Shown here: piece by piece, positions 13,439 to 14,483 of the stretch
Layout of the letters: each line of letters opens with the position of its first letter
How positions within the stretch are numbered: position 1 is the stretch's first letter
Source: Wukongarchaeum sp048886645
Lineage (GTDB): Archaea > Asgardarchaeota > Wukongarchaeia > Wukongarchaeales > Wukongarchaeaceae
Assembly: GCA_048886645.1 (NCBI GenBank)
Contig: JBHLKN010000047.1
Location: 1 to 14,483, forward strand
DNA: 14,483 bases
Reading direction: 5' to 3'
Made by a program: the position numbers and the translations under genes
Notes under the pieces: generated by a model
Databases searched by the model: none
Told to the model about the DNA's origin: nothing
What the model saw: only the letters and a program-made list of their open reading frames with translations

Positions 13439-13600
13439 ACTACCCCCAGCTGTCGCAGGAGGTTTCCTCCCTCGCACTCTGAAACGCTAAGGGGCCTCCT
13501 TTCGGAACGGTGGATTCTGGGGAGGTTTGGGGCGTGTTCACAGACGCCCTGCTCTTAAGCATGTAGCCTAAGAGCCTGTTCCCAATGTTGATGGATCCGT
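13435..13600 (-). mobile_element. right end of the tnpB-bearing IS605-type element, candidate omega-RNA scaffold
   Basis: This is the part of the tnpB 3' end that matches the remnant at 7740-7903. On the minus strand it ends TAGTTCAC (13435-13442), where the match stops. GGAGG/CCTCC with an AAA loop forms a hairpin at 13458-13470; the corresponding site in the remnant keeps a shorter stem with changed bases. Compared with the remnant, about 30 bases including the GTGCC/GGCAC hairpin are missing here. Bases immediately beyond (minus strand, from 13434 down) would be the guide and lie in the 3' end of ino1. Confidence 0.65.
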
Positions 13601-14483
13601 TTAAGTCTCGATTATATTCTAACCTGCAATCCTTACACCTGAAAGATCTTTTCCTGATCTCGGTGTTTAAGCTTCCGCATCTCCAACACAGTTTGGATGT
13701 AGAGGCTTCGTTTAACGGGATCGCTGGAACTTCTTCCCATAGGGCTTTGTAGGTTAACATGTGTTTTATTTTGTAGGATGGCATTGTGTGTATTTTTCGG
13801 TTGTTTTTTCTGCATCTTGTTTTCCCTTTAACTCTTGAGTGTCTAACTTTTTTAAGGTCTCCGAAGACTATTATAGGTTCGTATCCTAATCTCTTGAGGG
13901 TCTTAGCTCTATCCACTATTTTCGTTGTGGCTTTATGTAGGATGTCGTTTACTTTTCTTTTTTCCCTGTTTTCTACGTGTTTTTTAATCCAGTTAGTCGC
14001 GTGCTTTATCTTCTTTCGACCTACCAGCTTCTTCAGGTTGTTGTAATGCGCTCTAACACTCCTCACATCCCTTCCCAGAAACTGGGCATTTTCCCGCTTT
14101 CTACCTTGATGCCATAACTCTACTGAGACCAGAGGATTTGATTCTCCGATATCACAAGCTATTACGACAGCTTCATTAGTCAATTCTGGTTTAGGAACTT
14201 CCACATCTTTTTGAACAGTTATATGGATGTAGAACTCTCCATTCCTCTTGAAAAGTTTGGATTCACAGATTTCCATATCCGATTCTATCGGGCAGTGAGG
14301 CTTAATGGCAACCCATACACCGCCTCTCCTACCTTTAACTGGAATCTTTGCCCAATACTCAGCAATCTTCGTGTCCCGCAGTTCCACCTTCAAAAGGTCT
14401 TTCCTAATCGATATAGGATACTCCTTGTTAGGTTTAATCTTTTTGTAGAACCGTTTAGCTTGCTGTTTGTTAGCCGAGTATAG
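13440..14483 (-). CDS. tnpB: IS605-family TnpB, RNA-guided nuclease-type protein (N-terminus outside window)
   Basis: The frame is open to the right edge, with in-frame sequence QAKRFYKKIKPNKEYPIS before the first TTG. RuvC-I is ACDIGESN (Asp codon 14151-14153). A four-cysteine zinc finger CWRCG...CKDC precedes RuvC-III NRDLNGSINI. The RuvC-II region reads IIVFGDLKKVR, so the canonical Glu of the EDL motif is Gly (codon 13860-13862). A Glu in PLNEASTSK before the zinc finger may take over its role, as in TnpB groups with rearranged catalytic sites (recalled, not checked). TnpB cuts target DNA using an omega-RNA made from the element's right end. No tnpA is in the window. The stop TAG (13440-13442) overlaps the right end, one base past the ino1 stop codon. 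Confidence 0.88.
   Translation of the reverse strand, partial: LYSANKQQAKRFYKKIKPNKEYPISIRKDLLKVELRDTKIAEYWAKIPVKGRRGGVWVAIKPHCPIESDMEICESKLFKRNGEFYIHITVQKDVEVPKPELTNEAVVIACDIGESNPLVSVELWHQGRKRENAQFLGRDVRSVRAHYNNLKKLVGRKKIKHATNWIKKHVENREKRKVNDILHKATTKIVDRAKTLKRLGYEPIIVFGDLKKVRHSRVKGKTRCRKNNRKIHTMPSYKIKHMLTYKALWEEVPAIPLNEASTSKLCWRCGSLNTEIRKRSFRCKDCRLEYNRDLNGSINIGNRLLGYMLKSRASVNTPQTSPESTVPKGGPLAFQSAREETSCDSWG

Noticed and set aside
1..14483. CRISPR arrays, rRNA and tRNA genes
   Set aside because: No regularly spaced repeats and no recognisable tRNA or rRNA sequence were found on reading either strand.

Overview
The window looks archaeal. It is A+T-rich, with TATA-like tracts upstream of genes, Shine-Dalgarno sites of the GGAGG/GGTG type, oligo-T gene ends, and several protein families that I know mainly from archaea: a radical SAM protein with a C-terminal TRAM-like barrel, a COG2108-type radical SAM protein, and a COG2413-type nucleotidyltransferase. 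A Ni-Fe-S carbon monoxide dehydrogenase fragment and a corrinoid-protein homologue point to an anaerobe with CO or one-carbon metabolism. An inositol-phosphate synthase fits archaeal inositol lipids or inositol-type solutes. I cannot name the lineage from the sequence.

Layout. 1-1019 is the C-terminal part of cooS. A 91-bp direct repeat then appears twice, at 1063-1153 and 4931-5021. The second copy is the 5' end of an intact radical SAM/TRAM gene (4936-6252); the first is a truncated 5' fragment. Between the copies lie an arsenite exporter (acr3, minus), its ArsR repressor (minus), a corrinoid-protein homologue with an eroded cofactor site (plus), and a decayed flavin-oxidoreductase fragment (minus). 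acr3 and arsR share a 28-bp dyad upstream that is a good operator candidate. The layout looks like a small accessory block bounded by a duplicated gene 5' end.

6310-7460 carries a HAD-family protein with altered catalytic motifs and a four-helix membrane protein, both minus. 7645-7903 is a short IS200/IS605-type remnant that keeps the tnpB 3' end and right end, where an omega-RNA scaffold is normally encoded. Its end abuts the 3' end of a COG2108 radical SAM gene, which overlaps an upstream nucleotidyltransferase gene by 11 bp. A small six-cysteine protein follows (minus). A membrane protein made of five tandem two-helix units (plus, 10538-11638) is transcribed divergently from it.

11807-12148 is a cysteine-rich zinc-ribbon protein. 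It is divergent from an inositol-1-phosphate synthase gene across a promoter region rich in inverted repeats. The window ends in a tnpB running off the right edge (minus). This tnpB and the remnant at 7.7-7.9 kb have matching right ends, and in both places the stop codon of the convergent neighbour is the same TGA formed by the element's end.

Most promising for new biology: the five-fold repeat membrane protein, the eroded corrinoid protein inside the direct-repeat block, and the paired IS605-type ends with a possible stand-alone omega-RNA.
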